NCBI GenBank assembly: GCA_021300175.1
Contig: JAJTIC010000052.1
Location: 1 to 64,000, forward strand
DNA: 64,000 nt
Direction of reading: 5' to 3'
Source of the DNA: Pseudomonadota bacterium
GTDB taxonomy: Bacteria; Bdellovibrionota; Bdellovibrionia; Bdellovibrionales; Bdellovibrionaceae
How positions within the stretch are numbered: the first letter of the stretch is position 1; each line of letters opens with the position of its first letter. Shown here one piece after another: positions 24,561 through 33,613 of the stretch. The translations under genes and the position numbers were made by a program. The notes below the pieces were generated by a model that was given only the letters and a program-made list of their open reading frames with translations, searched no databases and was not told the origin of the DNA.

Positions 24561-27362
24561 TTATTTTGTTTTCATCACATACACTCCGTCCCAGTCAGTT
24601 GGTGGAGGGTTCTTGAGATAATCTTCACATCTTTCTATATAGATCTCAGAAGGCAGATCCTTTGGTTTTAAATCTAAAGCAGAGCGGAAAAACTGCAAAG
24701 CAGTCAAGAAATCTTTTTGTCGGTAAGATTGATAGCCCTGATTGAAAAGCTGTAAGAAAGATGACCGCGCCGAAAATTCATTTTTTTCACCGAGGAGTTC
24801 ATAAATTTTGACCGGTTGAAGTTTCCCTTTCACGCGAACCCAATCAAGTTCCCTGCAGATAAAGTCGTTTTTGATTTGCTCATAAGTGAATTCAGAGATA
24901 ACAACTTTGACACCATACTCTTTGGTGATACCTTCAAGTCTGGAGGCGAGATTCACTCCGTCACCCATCACAGTGTAACTGCGAACGATATCAGAGCCCA
25001 TATTTCCAACACTCACGTCAGCCGTGTTAATTCCAATCCCGATTTCAATAGGAATATTTCTCCCGGGATATTTGGTTTCGATTTGTTTTCGAATAGTTTC
25101 AAGTCTGTTCAGGCTTGCGAGGGCACATTTGCAAGCATATATTGCATGATCTGGATACTCAATGGGAGCTCCGAAGAATGCCATGACTGCATCTCCGATA
25201 TACTTGTCCAGAGTTCCTTTATTGGCAAAAACAATTTGTGTCATCGGCGTGAGATAAAGATTGAGAACATCCGAGAGCTCTGTTGGTTGAAGCTTCTCTG
25301 AAATAGTTGTGAAATTTCGTAGATCCGAGAAGAAAACAGTCATGTATTGCTTCTTGCCACCGAGTTCGATGTTTTCTGGATCTTTCAAGATCTCATCGAC
25401 GATTGCAGGTGAGACGTATTTTGCGAAAGTGGATTTCAGTTCCCTCTTTTTACGCTCTTCAGTCAGATATTTGTAAAAGAATAGAAACAGGAACAAGCCA
25501 AAGATCAGTAGACCAGGTAGGACAGTCGTTGCAACGAGGCCTTTTTGGAACAGAAGTTGATCCAAAAAGAAAAGGCAGGCTAATGAAGAAATCGTCAGCA
25601 AAAACCCAGGGATTGCTGTCGTCAAGCTCACGCCAGCGGACAGTGTAACTCCGACGCCAAAGATAATCCAGGGCATCCACTTTTCTTCAGAAGGATGCTT
25701 AGAAATAAAATTTTTTTCAAAAAGATTAGCGAGAGCATTTAAGTGAGTTTCCGGGCCTGGATAGTTGGGATCAAAGGGGGTGACTCGGAGGTCATACACT
25801 CCCACAGCGGTAGCGCCGAATATGAACGAACGACCGCCAATAAATTCTGCCTTATTGACCTCATAGGTTTGGTAACCCCAGGATCTCGCCTTTTCATTAA
25901 AAACATACTTTGTGATTTCTGCAGTCTCTTTGCCATTGAAGAGCTCTTTGGCTGATAAGTACGGATACATATTGCGAGGTCCCGCATAGTTAATTTTCAT
26001 CATGCCTGCCTCATCGACAGGAATTTGTGTGATGATTTCTTCGGGATCTTTAGAGGGATCCACGACTTCAAATTTCTTTATAATTTTTTGATTGGGATAT
26101 TTAGGGTCAACGTTGATTTCGATATTGGCACGATAACCAGTGGCAGTGAGATAGGTTTGTAGTGCCAGCGAAGGGATGTAGCTCGTCCCAAATCGGTTCC
26201 CAGTTCGATAGAAGAGTGAAGTTCTCCGAATGGTTCCATCACTATCCTGAGTGGCATTGAAAACAGAGGTGTAGTCGGCTCCGGATTGCAGTTGATCGGT
26301 ATTGATTGTCCATCGTGGTTTTTGTTGAATGGGTAAAGGGAGGACAAGAGATTTGAAACGAGCAATGGCTTCATCGATGGGAAGTCCAATGAGATCTTTA
26401 GATTTAGCGAAAACACCAGGGAGAGTTTGTTTAAAAAAATCGAGGTTAGGATCTTTCTCTGTCAGCCACAAATCGCAGTAATGCATATTAGCTTCTTGCA
26501 AGAGAAAATTGAGCTTTCTCTGCTCGAATTCATTCAGATCATTGATGTTCTTCATAAAATCACGCTGCAGATAATTTGCTTTGTTCGCCTCTTCGAGTCC
26601 TAAGAAAAACTCCTCAAAAGGCTTACTAAACTCGAGCTCGACAAAGGGGTCTGCTTCATCGTTAACAATGAATGAAAGATTTGTGGGTTTTACAAATTTG
26701 TCTGCGTTATCTCTGCGGAAAGCTTCATTTCTGCAATAGTCCTGGTAGGGTTGAGTGTTGGGAGTCTCTTCTTCGTTAAAAGCCCCAAGGATGACAATAT
26801 CTTTGTGTTCTGTAATCGCACGAGCAAGAGCAGCGTCAGGATGTCCTTGTTTCAAAATGTCGCTCAGCTGTTGTTTCAAGGCTGTCGGGGCTTGTGGATA
26901 CTGGTGCAAAAGTTGAGAAGCCATTGAGACCGTCTGGTCGTTTTGGGGTTCTGAAAAAATAATATCGAAGCCAATACCTTTAGCGCCATAGCGTGCCATC
27001 TCATGGATCACATAAGCCATTTTTTCACGAGACCATGGCCATCTTTCGATCTGTTCGAGAGCGCGATCATCGATTGTGAGGAGCGCCACTTCGTCAGAGA
27101 TGGGCTGAAAGCCTCTCACTTTGAATCTCAAGTCAGAGACTTTGTAATCCAAAAATTGAAGAGTGTTAAAAACAAACTGCTTTAGAGGATGACGCTTCAG
27201 TCGATCTTCCTCTATTTGACCTGCAAGATCATAAAAGATGGAGGTAGACCATAAAAAAAGTAGAGTCACCATCACGCCAGTGGTGACTGGATGCCGAACC
27301 CATTCGACAAGTGCTGACAGCCGGCGACGGCGTTTTTTCTGTGTTGAATTGGAGCCACTCAT
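24561..27362 (-). CDS. CHASE2-domain adenylate cyclase with C-terminal TPR
   Basis: The 933-residue protein has an N-terminal helix, an extracytoplasmic CHASE2 sensor (ALLTIDDRALEQIERWPWSR, GAKGIGFDIIFSEPQND; to about residue 545), about three membrane helices (557-631), then a class III cyclase domain. Metal-binding aspartates are in FFSDLRNFT (near 677) and KYIGDAVMAFFG (near 723). The Lys of DKYIGD and Asp of VMGDGVNLASRLE suggest ATP rather than GTP as substrate, with the transition-state Arg in ASRLE. A short TPR-like end follows. It should make cAMP in response to a periplasmic signal. It directly precedes lptD. Confidence 0.9.
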   Translation of the reverse strand: MSGSNSTQKKRRRRLSALVEWVRHPVTTGVMVTLLFLWSTSIFYDLAGQIEEDRLKRHPLKQFVFNTLQFLDYKVSDLRFKVRGFQPISDEVALLTIDDRALEQIERWPWSREKMAYVIHEMARYGAKGIGFDIIFSEPQNDQTVSMASQLLHQYPQAPTALKQQLSDILKQGHPDAALARAITEHKDIVILGAFNEEETPNTQPYQDYCRNEAFRRDNADKFVKPTNLSFIVNDEADPFVELEFSKPFEEFFLGLEEANKANYLQRDFMKNINDLNEFEQRKLNFLLQEANMHYCDLWLTEKDPNLDFFKQTLPGVFAKSKDLIGLPIDEAIARFKSLVLPLPIQQKPRWTINTDQLQSGADYTSVFNATQDSDGTIRRTSLFYRTGNRFGTSYIPSLALQTYLTATGYRANIEINVDPKYPNQKIIKKFEVVDPSKDPEEIITQIPVDEAGMMKINYAGPRNMYPYLSAKELFNGKETAEITKYVFNEKARSWGYQTYEVNKAEFIGGRSFIFGATAVGVYDLRVTPFDPNYPGPETHLNALANLFEKNFISKHPSEEKWMPWIIFGVGVTLSAGVSLTTAIPGFLLTISSLACLFFLDQLLFQKGLVATTVLPGLLIFGLFLFLFFYKYLTEERKKRELKSTFAKYVSPAIVDEILKDPENIELGGKKQYMTVFFSDLRNFTTISEKLQPTELSDVLNLYLTPMTQIVFANKGTLDKYIGDAVMAFFGAPIEYPDHAIYACKCALASLNRLETIRKQIETKYPGRNIPIEIGIGINTADVSVGNMGSDIVRSYTVMGDGVNLASRLEGITKEYGVKVVISEFTYEQIKNDFICRELDWVRVKGKLQPVKIYELLGEKNEFSARSSFLQLFNQGYQSYRQKDFLTALQFFRSALDLKPKDLPSEIYIERCEDYLKNPPPTDWDGVYVMKTK

Positions 27363-27473
27363 GATCGGTCTTATTAGATCACGACTCAGGTCGCAGATAA
27401 ACTAAAAATCTGGCCATTTGGTACTCTCATCAGATTTCTATTTTAACCGATCAGCTTCAGTCGGGAGGAATGG

Positions 27474-27794
27474 ATGCTGTCAAAGATTCAAAACCGAGGC
27501 GAAGTCACAGTTATTCACTTTAAGGGAGCTCTCAATCTCGAGTCTGCTCAAAAATTCAAACAAGTTTGTGAGCAGTACTTGATTGGTAAAAAGATCATTT
27601 TCAACATGAGTGATGCGAACTTCGTCGGATCCACTGGAATTCAGTCGTTCCTCGAAGCAGTGACCTACCTATCATCAGGAACAGGGCTGAAAATCGCTGG
27701 TCCGAAGTCAGAATTCCGAAGAATCTTGGCTCATCTGGAATCTCCTCAACTGCAAATTTTTGAGACTGAAGAGAGTGCTCTGGCGTCCTTTTAG
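27474..27794 (+). CDS. STAS-domain protein (anti-sigma factor antagonist-like)
   Basis: The 106-residue protein is a single STAS domain: VTVIHFKGALNLESAQKF, then IIFNMSDANFVGSTGIQSF, where the Ser of GSTG is the usual phosphorylation site of SpoIIAA-type antagonists, and LKIAGPKSEFRRILA. Such proteins bind anti-sigma factors or switch kinases when unphosphorylated. No kinase or sigma factor is adjacent. SD-like GGGAGG precedes the ATG. It is divergent from the cyclase gene. Confidence 0.85.
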   Translation: MLSKIQNRGEVTVIHFKGALNLESAQKFKQVCEQYLIGKKIIFNMSDANFVGSTGIQSFLEAVTYLSSGTGLKIAGPKSEFRRILAHLESPQLQIFETEESALASF

Positions 27795-27826
27795 CAAGCT
27801 CAAGCTTCTTTCAGAGTGCCCAACTT

Positions 27827-28879
27827 TTAGAGTTGAGCAGCGATCTTTCTTGATTCGCCCAGTTGCTTACTGAGCTCAAAGTTTAGTTTTTCTAACGTTT
27901 GCAGTTGTAAGGTGAGTTTTTCATTCTCTTCGTTTTTCTGAAGCCAAAGATGTCTTAAGCTATGGAGCTGATCTTCGGCTTGAGTTAACTGCTGATATCT
28001 GCTCTCAAGTAGCTCCTGTTTTTCTTGAGCCTGACTTTCTAAATCTTTGATTCTCATGCTATTTTCAAAATTCTGTTTTTGCTGTAAGGAGGCTTCGTTC
28101 CGAGTTTGGGCAAGTTCGTTTCGCAGTTCTTGTTCAAAAATTTCTTTGTTTCTCTGATAGGCAATAACCATGTTTTCCAGCTCGTCTTGTCGGAGCAGGG
28201 CGCGGTCCAAGCGGTCTGCTTTTTCCTCGGCGCGCACGAGGCTCTCTTGGAGTGAGATGACTTCAGACTTGAGAAAGTGACGCTCTTCTTCGAATTCAGA
28301 AATTAGTTTCACTTGGGACTGATTTAATTTTTCAGTTTCGAGAAAAGCGAGATCACGTTCCTTTTGAAGTTGGTCATTCAACTGAGATATGGTTTGATCG
28401 CGCTGATCAAGATCCCTCTGCATGAGAGCTATTTGGTCCACAAGACTCTGAGCATAGGTCTTGAGTTCCTGAATGTAAGGTTTGATTTGTGTTTTTACTT
28501 TTTCTTGATAGCGTTCAAGGCGTTTGAGTTTTTCTCTCTGAGAATCAAGATCAGGAAATCTTTGATGAATCTTTTCAATTTCAGCTTGGAGAGATTCATT
28601 TTTTTGTTTCCAAAGGAATTCTTTTTCTCTCCAGACAAGCATTTGGTCCTGCAAAGCTGAGTGTTCACTTCTCAATTGAGAAGTGTTTTCCACGAGCTCA
28701 TAATTTGCCTGCTCGATTTGGTGCATTCGTTGAATGAGCACCTTCAGCCTTGCTGAGAGGTCCTCATTCTGTGCAGCAATTGCTTCGTAGCTGAGGCTTC
28801 GCCCGAAGCGAGCTTCCTTTAGGTCCGAATTTGCGAGTTTCATTTCTTTTATCAGATCAGGGAAGAGATCTATATCCAT
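27827..28879 (-). CDS. Coiled-coil protein of unknown function
   Basis: About 350 residues, almost wholly charged alpha-helix with heptad-like spacing and many Glu, Gln, Lys and Leu, from residue 30 to the end (e.g. LERYQEKVKTQIKPYIQEL). There is no signal peptide, membrane segment or recognisable enzyme domain. I chose the ATG at 28879 because AAGGA lies 7 bases upstream; an in-frame start at 28939 would add 20 residues. It faces the STAS gene convergently and is divergent from a membrane protein gene. A structural or scaffolding role is possible. Confidence 0.75.
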   Translation of the reverse strand: MDIDLFPDLIKEMKLANSDLKEARFGRSLSYEAIAAQNEDLSARLKVLIQRMHQIEQANYELVENTSQLRSEHSALQDQMLVWREKEFLWKQKNESLQAEIEKIHQRFPDLDSQREKLKRLERYQEKVKTQIKPYIQELKTYAQSLVDQIALMQRDLDQRDQTISQLNDQLQKERDLAFLETEKLNQSQVKLISEFEEERHFLKSEVISLQESLVRAEEKADRLDRALLRQDELENMVIAYQRNKEIFEQELRNELAQTRNEASLQQKQNFENSMRIKDLESQAQEKQELLESRYQQLTQAEDQLHSLRHLWLQKNEENEKLTLQLQTLEKLNFELSKQLGESRKIAAQL

Positions 28880-28958
28880 TGTACCATCCTTGGTATTAGG
28901 CCTTAGGTCTATTGTTGCAAACTGAGACAAAGGGATCAACAGGCGCTCACAAAAGCTA

Positions 28959-29020
28959 GGCGAAAGTCGAGTTCCTTGCGGGGCCGGGAGAGATGCCTTT
29001 AACCAAACTCGACTTTTGCC
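28959..29020. repeat. 15-bp inverted repeat in divergent intergenic region
   Basis: GGCGAAAGTCGAGTT (28959-28973) and AACTCGACTTTTGCC (29006-29020) pair over 15 positions with one mismatch that is a G-U pair in RNA. The 32-nt centre is GC-rich. It ends 13 nt before the ATG at 29034, so it could be a 5' UTR hairpin or an operator. The divergent region 28880-29033 contains nothing else I can name. Confidence 0.5.
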
Positions 29021-29033
29021 GATAGGCTCTGCG

Positions 29034-29579
29034 ATGGGTGTTCCAGCATTAAAAAAATCTCAGTCTCAAGGTCTTCAGGTCGACCGTAAAGATATGGGTC
29101 GAGCGGATACTTTGCGATTCAACGTGATTAGTTTTGTCGTTGAGGAAAACTATGATCGCGCTGTCAAAGAGCTTGAAGATTATATCAATCGTGATTCCCA
29201 GTATCCTAGATTCAAAGAACGAGTTGAACGCTACGTGGGGCACTGTATAGATCTGGTGAATGCGATTCGAGCAAAGAGAAAGTTCCCAGGGATGAACCAC
29301 CTCACTATGGCAAAGCAGCAAGAGATCAACGAAAAATACCGTGCTCACTTCAACGAGCTTCAGTTCGTTTTACGAAAAATTGAGCAAGTGCAAGTGACAG
29401 TGAAGCTCGACGATGTGAGATCCACTGTCTGGGTGGTTCGTGCTCTGGCTCAATCTGTCGGAGTGATTTTTCTGGTGAGTCTCATGATTGAAATGGGCGA
29501 AGGGCTTTTCATTACAAGCATTATCGTAATTGATAATTTTTTCATTGAGCTCACGCAGTGGATCTTTCAAAAATTTTAA
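29034..29579 (+). CDS. Hypothetical protein with C-terminal membrane segment
   Basis: The 181-residue protein is basic and helical for about 120 residues (ELEDYINRDSQYPRFKERV; FPGMNHLTMAKQQEINEKY), then has one or two hydrophobic stretches near the C-terminus (VIFLVSLMIEMGEGLFITSI). It looks like a tail-anchored membrane protein. No family is recognised. The ATG at 29034 is favoured over a TTG at 29016, which lies in the inverted repeat. Its stop abuts the convergent VKOR-DsbA gene. Confidence 0.65.
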   Translation: MGVPALKKSQSQGLQVDRKDMGRADTLRFNVISFVVEENYDRAVKELEDYINRDSQYPRFKERVERYVGHCIDLVNAIRAKRKFPGMNHLTMAKQQEINEKYRAHFNELQFVLRKIEQVQVTVKLDDVRSTVWVVRALAQSVGVIFLVSLMIEMGEGLFITSIIVIDNFFIELTQWIFQKF

Positions 29580-30773
29580 TTACTGAGTGAGCTCCGCATG
29601 GACAGCGCTCAAGACTGGGAGGATTTGCCCCCTTTCCAGAAGGCGACTATTCACAAAAATTGTCGGTGTTCCTTGAATCTGAGCCTCGCCACCTTCTTTG
29701 GCCATTCGGACTATTTTTTCAGTTGTTTTGTCAGCTTCACTGCAGGCTTTGAGTTCTTGAGTTTGGAGACCGATTAACTTCGCTACTTGCTCGGTGACTT
29801 GATGTCGGTCAAAAGGAGTGAACCAGCGCTCTTGATTTTCAAAAAGCCATTTCGCCACTTCGATCCCTTTTTTCTGCGAGTCTTCTGCGCAGATCGCAAG
29901 ACTTGCCAGGAAGCAGGAGCTTCCGTCGCCCTTTCTTTCGATCACAGGGTTGCAGGTACCATCTAAAGGGAAAGGCTTTAAGATCAAGCGAGCTTGAGGG
30001 TGAGCAGAAACAAACGAATGAAGAGTGGGTGCCGCTGTTCGGCAGTGGGTGCAGCGGAAATCGGCAAATTCCACGATGGTCATTTTGTGGCCGCTCACTT
30101 GAGTTTGATGGAGAATGCCTTCGCTTTCATTGAAGCTTCTGGGTGTTGCTGTGGACCAGTAAGCCATGGATTCACTAATGATTCGCTGAAACTCCTCGTA
30201 ACCGTAGGAATCTAAATACATTTTATTGCCAAGCCACGCGCCACCGGGAACAAGTAAAGCCATGATAAGAACCCATCTCTGAGTTGTCGCCAGGAGGGGG
30301 AGGTCACCCTTAATTTCAAAAAGAGTGGGTCTTGCTATTTTGTAAAGGAAAAATAAATTAGCGAAAGACAGCAGATAAGCTCCCATGCAGTACAAGCAGT
30401 AAGTTCCAATAAGAAAGCTAGAGATAGTTCCCATCACCACGGAAACGCCAGCGCTGAAAATAGAAAAAAGGAAACTGTAACGCCAGACTCTCTCTTTATT
30501 CTCTGTCAATCCTAAAGAGGGGAGAAATATCAACAACAGTAAAACAGCGTGGAAGGCAACCGCAAGAGTGGCAAGCGGGATCCCAAAAATGGAAGAGTAC
30601 TTCGAAGTCGCTACAGTGTCACAGTTAAAAGTGGCAGAGATGTTACAGCTGCTGGGTCCTTGGGCAATTCCCAGTTTTAACTGATAATGTTGGAAGGCCA
30701 AGTAACTCTGAAGGCACAGAGTGAGAAAAGTAGTGAGCAGGGCCGCATAGTAAAATTTTTTTGTATTTGTCAT
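29580..30773 (-). CDS. VKOR-DsbA fusion (disulfide bond formation)
   Basis: The 397-residue protein joins a vitamin K epoxide reductase-like membrane domain to a thioredoxin-fold domain. The VKOR half has about five helices, a luminal cysteine pair (SSCNISATFNC) and the CxxC active site YCLYCMGAY. The C-terminal half has the redox motif CTHC in FADFRCTHCRTAAP and the cis-proline loop QGTPTIFVN. Together they would make and pass on disulfides in the periplasm, replacing DsbA plus DsbB. This suits the many cysteine-rich exported proteins in the window. The ATG at 30773 is favoured; a longer frame to 30875 overlaps the divergent gene. Confidence 0.85.
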   Translation of the reverse strand: MTNTKKFYYAALLTTFLTLCLQSYLAFQHYQLKLGIAQGPSSCNISATFNCDTVATSKYSSIFGIPLATLAVAFHAVLLLLIFLPSLGLTENKERVWRYSFLFSIFSAGVSVVMGTISSFLIGTYCLYCMGAYLLSFANLFFLYKIARPTLFEIKGDLPLLATTQRWVLIMALLVPGGAWLGNKMYLDSYGYEEFQRIISESMAYWSTATPRSFNESEGILHQTQVSGHKMTIVEFADFRCTHCRTAAPTLHSFVSAHPQARLILKPFPLDGTCNPVIERKGDGSSCFLASLAICAEDSQKKGIEVAKWLFENQERWFTPFDRHQVTEQVAKLIGLQTQELKACSEADKTTEKIVRMAKEGGEAQIQGTPTIFVNSRLLERGQILPVLSAVHAELTQ

Positions 30774-30837
30774 GCCTTCATTAGAACCCAAAAAGAGATT
30801 TGAAATCAACCATTTGTCATGCCAAGATTTTAAATTC

Positions 30838-32448
30838 ATGGCGTTATCCCCTGTTGAGCGACAATCTATTCGCATCCGTAAATCTCTTTATCAGCAGGTG
30901 ATGAATCATGTGACTCAACTTCTTGGCGGAGAGTCCAAGGGCGTTTCCAAGTATCGTCGGCAGTTTGAAAATGAGTTCCGCAAAAGATGGAAAGTGGCTG
31001 AGCTCAAAGAGATCATGGCCGAGATTGAGGAAGCGCAAGTGGTTTATCTTGCAGATTTTCATGCTCTCCAGCAGTCACAAAAAGCTCACATGAGGATTTT
31101 AAGGCTCTTGCGGCCCCATCGTCAGAGATATTTGCTTCTTGAGTGCTTTGAGGCAAGGCATCAAAAGTCTTTGGATCTTTATATGGCAGGAAAAATTTCT
31201 GAGCGAGATTTGCTCAAAGCTGTGGAGTGGAAGAAGAATTGGGGATTTCCTTGGGAGCATTACCGGCCTTTATTGCGGTGGGCTTATAAAAGTAAAGTCC
31301 GTGTTTTTGGAATCAATCTAGCTTCGGGAGAGCGAACAGCCAAGTCTCTCCATAGAAGAGATCAATTTGCTGCGACCAAAGTGTCTGAAATTTTAAGTCG
31401 TTTTCCTGAAGCTCAGGCAGTCGTCATTTTTGGAGACTGGCACTTAGCTCCAGCGCATTTGCCACGAGAAGTACGAAAGAGGTTCCCCACTGGTAAAGAC
31501 GTCATTGTGTATCAGAATTCTGAGAGGCTTTATTTCAGCTTGCTAGAAAAAAATTTGGATCATTCAGTCGATATCGTAAAACTGCAAAAGGGGGTGTACT
31601 GCTTGCAAAATGTACCGCCCTGGGTGAAGTGGCAAAATTTCCTTATTTATTTGGAAAGCAATTCTGATCTTCTGCTCGATGAAGAGGACTTGGATTGGAC
31701 TGACGATGTGGCCAAATACGTCTCTTTGCTAGCTTCTGATCTGGGGCTAAGGGTGCCTGTAGACTCATTCTCGGTCTACTCCAGCGGTGATGATCGTTTG
31801 TTTGAAATTCTGGGTGAGCTGCCGGAAGCTCAAGAGCAGAAGTGGTTCCGAGGACTTGTGGAAGAGGAAGTGAGCTTCTATTTGCCGGAACTCAAAGTAG
31901 CCTATTTAGGGCGTCCAACGGTGAATCAAGCGGCAGCTCTTGCGATGTCCATTTGCTTCTGTGAATTGAGCAGAATAAAAAGTTATCCCTGGAGAATGCC
32001 CTCGGATTTTCATAAGCTCATTTGGTGGGAAGCTATTCAGTATTTTGGTTCCAAACTTTTAAATCCCAAAAGAAAAACCGATTCCCTCAGTGATTTGAGG
32101 GCTGGATTACAAGCAAAAAGTCCTGCAGATAGAGGGAGGGAAGCCCTCCAGTTGGCTCTGGCGCAAAAAATGAAGGACCTTTTGTACTTGAGCGGAATGG
32201 GTGAGCCTCGCTCTCTACCGCGACCGAGGAAAGCTTTCTCATACCGGGAAGCTGCACGATTATTGGGTGGGTTAATGGGGGAGAAAATGTACTTTGCTTA
32301 TCGGAAGCGGTGGTTGACGCTGAAGACTTTGACTTCATTGTTGAGAAAGACCACGGATTCGGAGAACTTCGAGCCGACTTACCTTGAAATTCTCGAGATT
32401 CTTGAAAACTGGCCAGAGCCGTTCAAGTCAAAAAGAGACAAGCTTTGA
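30838..32448 (+). CDS. ChaN-like heme-binding-type protein with C-terminal extension
   Basis: About 536 residues. The first ~240 match the ChaN/Tiki-related PF04187 fold: VVYLADFHALQQSQKAHM, YLLLECFEARHQ, VEWKKNWGFPWEHYRPLL, VRVFGINLASGER, and VVIFGDWHLAPAHLP. Family members bind heme in iron uptake or are erythromycin-esterase-like. There is no signal peptide, so this one is probably cytoplasmic. The C-terminal half (about 290 residues) is of unknown type and includes an Arg/Lys-rich helical region. I chose the ATG at 30838, close to the first conserved segment. The gene ends 4 bp from the convergent HU gene. Confidence 0.72.
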   Translation: MALSPVERQSIRIRKSLYQQVMNHVTQLLGGESKGVSKYRRQFENEFRKRWKVAELKEIMAEIEEAQVVYLADFHALQQSQKAHMRILRLLRPHRQRYLLLECFEARHQKSLDLYMAGKISERDLLKAVEWKKNWGFPWEHYRPLLRWAYKSKVRVFGINLASGERTAKSLHRRDQFAATKVSEILSRFPEAQAVVIFGDWHLAPAHLPREVRKRFPTGKDVIVYQNSERLYFSLLEKNLDHSVDIVKLQKGVYCLQNVPPWVKWQNFLIYLESNSDLLLDEEDLDWTDDVAKYVSLLASDLGLRVPVDSFSVYSSGDDRLFEILGELPEAQEQKWFRGLVEEEVSFYLPELKVAYLGRPTVNQAAALAMSICFCELSRIKSYPWRMPSDFHKLIWWEAIQYFGSKLLNPKRKTDSLSDLRAGLQAKSPADRGREALQLALAQKMKDLLYLSGMGEPRSLPRPRKAFSYREAARLLGGLMGEKMYFAYRKRWLTLKTLTSLLRKTTDSENFEPTYLEILEILENWPEPFKSKRDKL

Positions 32449-32452
32449 AGTC

Positions 32453-32725
32453 TTAGTTCATCAGTTCTTTAAACTCTTTCCCCGGTTTAAACCGAGGAAC
32501 TTTGACGCCGGGAATTTCGACAGGAGCTCCCGTTTTTGGGTTTCGTCCTTTTCTGGATTTGCGGCTGCTCCGAGAAAACGAGCCGAATCCGACAAGTTTA
32601 ACTTCTTCCCCCTTGGCCACGGCTTTCTGGATCACTTCTAAGGTTGCATCTAGAAAGTTTTCTGCTTGGGATTTGGTGATATCTGCACGAAGAGCCAGTT
32701 TCTCGATCAGTTGAGCTTTGTTCAT
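32453..32725 (-). CDS. HU-family DNA-binding protein
   Basis: The 90-residue protein is a canonical HU: MNKAQLIEKLALRADITKSQAENFL, then VKLVGFGSFSRSSRKSRKGRNP and the DNA-arm RNPKTGAPVEIP, with the KVPRFKPGKEF end. HU dimers bend and compact DNA. Strong AGAGGGG precedes the ATG. It is transcribed away from the TPR gene across a 204-bp gap, and faces the ChaN-like gene convergently. Which HU paralog this is cannot be said. Confidence 0.95.
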   Translation of the reverse strand: MNKAQLIEKLALRADITKSQAENFLDATLEVIQKAVAKGEEVKLVGFGSFSRSSRKSRKGRNPKTGAPVEIPGVKVPRFKPGKEFKELMN

Positions 32726-32881
32726 TAGTCCCCTCTAAAAGCAAGAGGCGGAAACATAAAAAAAGTGCTGGGAGTCGTCAAACAAAAAGTCATACTTTCC
32801 GCAGGAAATGAACAAAAGTTCGACAAAAAAAGAGAGAGCCAATAAGTCTATGCAAAAAATTAACAATGAAGCGGTGGACTA

Positions 32882-32915
32882 GACCCTTGACAGCTAAACT
32901 TGGGGTCAGTCTAGA
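32882..32915 (+). promoter_or_regulatory. Putative promoter with flanking inverted repeat
   Basis: TTGACA (32887-32892) is a consensus -35 element; 17 nt later TCTAGA (32910) is a weak -10. GACCC (32882) and GGGTC (32903) form an inverted repeat around the -35. The following ATG at 32930 has no ribosome-binding site, so the transcript may be nearly leaderless. The 204-bp divergent gap also serves HU on the other strand. Confidence 0.4.
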
Positions 32916-32929
32916 CCGATAAAAACAGT

Positions 32930-33613
32930 ATGAAGTCTCGGTGGAATTTTCTCTTTTTAATTTTTTGCTTGGTGCTGTTGACGGGCTTGCTCTTTAGTTA
33001 CTCAGAAATGAGGGAGTATTTTAGCCCTGTCAGGGACTACCAGGAAAAGCTCACTCAAGCTAGAGAAGAAATTGAAAGACAGAAGCTCAGGGTTGCCATT
33101 CTTCATAATGAGTTTTTCGACTTTCAACAGCAGGTCGCAAAAGTTCTGCCGGAGAAGGTACCTACAGGAAATGAGCGTAGCTCGTTCCAGTTGAGAAAAC
33201 TTGCAAGTGTTTCGAAAGCCCATGATGTTGCTCTAGATTCTTCGGGAGTCTATCTTGAAAGAGCCAAAGCACTTTTTAGAGAGCAAAACTACCGAGCCGC
33301 AGTTCAAGAGTTTGAGGCTATGGTGAGGGACTTTGGAGCATCTCCGTCAGCTGTGGAAGCGCATTTTTTCTTGGCCGAAAGCCTCTTTTTGCTTGGGGAA
33401 TATCAGACTTGTTTGGATGTCATTGAAAAAATGATGTCCCATTATCCAGAGAGTGAGCTCACTGGGTTTATCATGCTCCGGCAAGGTCAAATTCTGGCCA
33501 GTCGCAATCGAGTCTCAGAAGCTCGTGAAGTTTTCTCAATGGTTCGCCGAAGTTTTGCTTCTTATGCAGATCTTTCCCGACAAGCCGAGACTTTATCTCA
33601 AGCGGTGAAGTGA
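32930..33613 (+). CDS. TPR/YbgF-like periplasmic protein
   Basis: The 227-residue protein has an N-terminal hydrophobic segment (FLFLIFCLVLLTGLLFSYS), a coiled stretch to about residue 65, and then TPR-like repeats (YLERAKALFREQNYRAAVQEF; AHFFLAESLFLLGEYQTCL; IMLRQGQILASRNRVSEA). The coiled coil plus three TPRs resembles CpoB/YbgF, which ties peptidoglycan synthesis to Tol-Pal, but no tol genes are near. It overlaps the next gene by one base (TGATG), so they are coupled. Confidence 0.7.
   Translation: MKSRWNFLFLIFCLVLLTGLLFSYSEMREYFSPVRDYQEKLTQAREEIERQKLRVAILHNEFFDFQQQVAKVLPEKVPTGNERSSFQLRKLASVSKAHDVALDSSGVYLERAKALFREQNYRAAVQEFEAMVRDFGASPSAVEAHFFLAESLFLLGEYQTCLDVIEKMMSHYPESELTGFIMLRQGQILASRNRVSEAREVFSMVRRSFASYADLSRQAETLSQAVK

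Noticed and set aside
27362-27453. 8-bp inverted repeat TGATCGGT/ACCGATCA between the cyclase and STAS genes
   Set aside because: Short arms 76 nt apart, likely chance at this length; nothing else supports a site.
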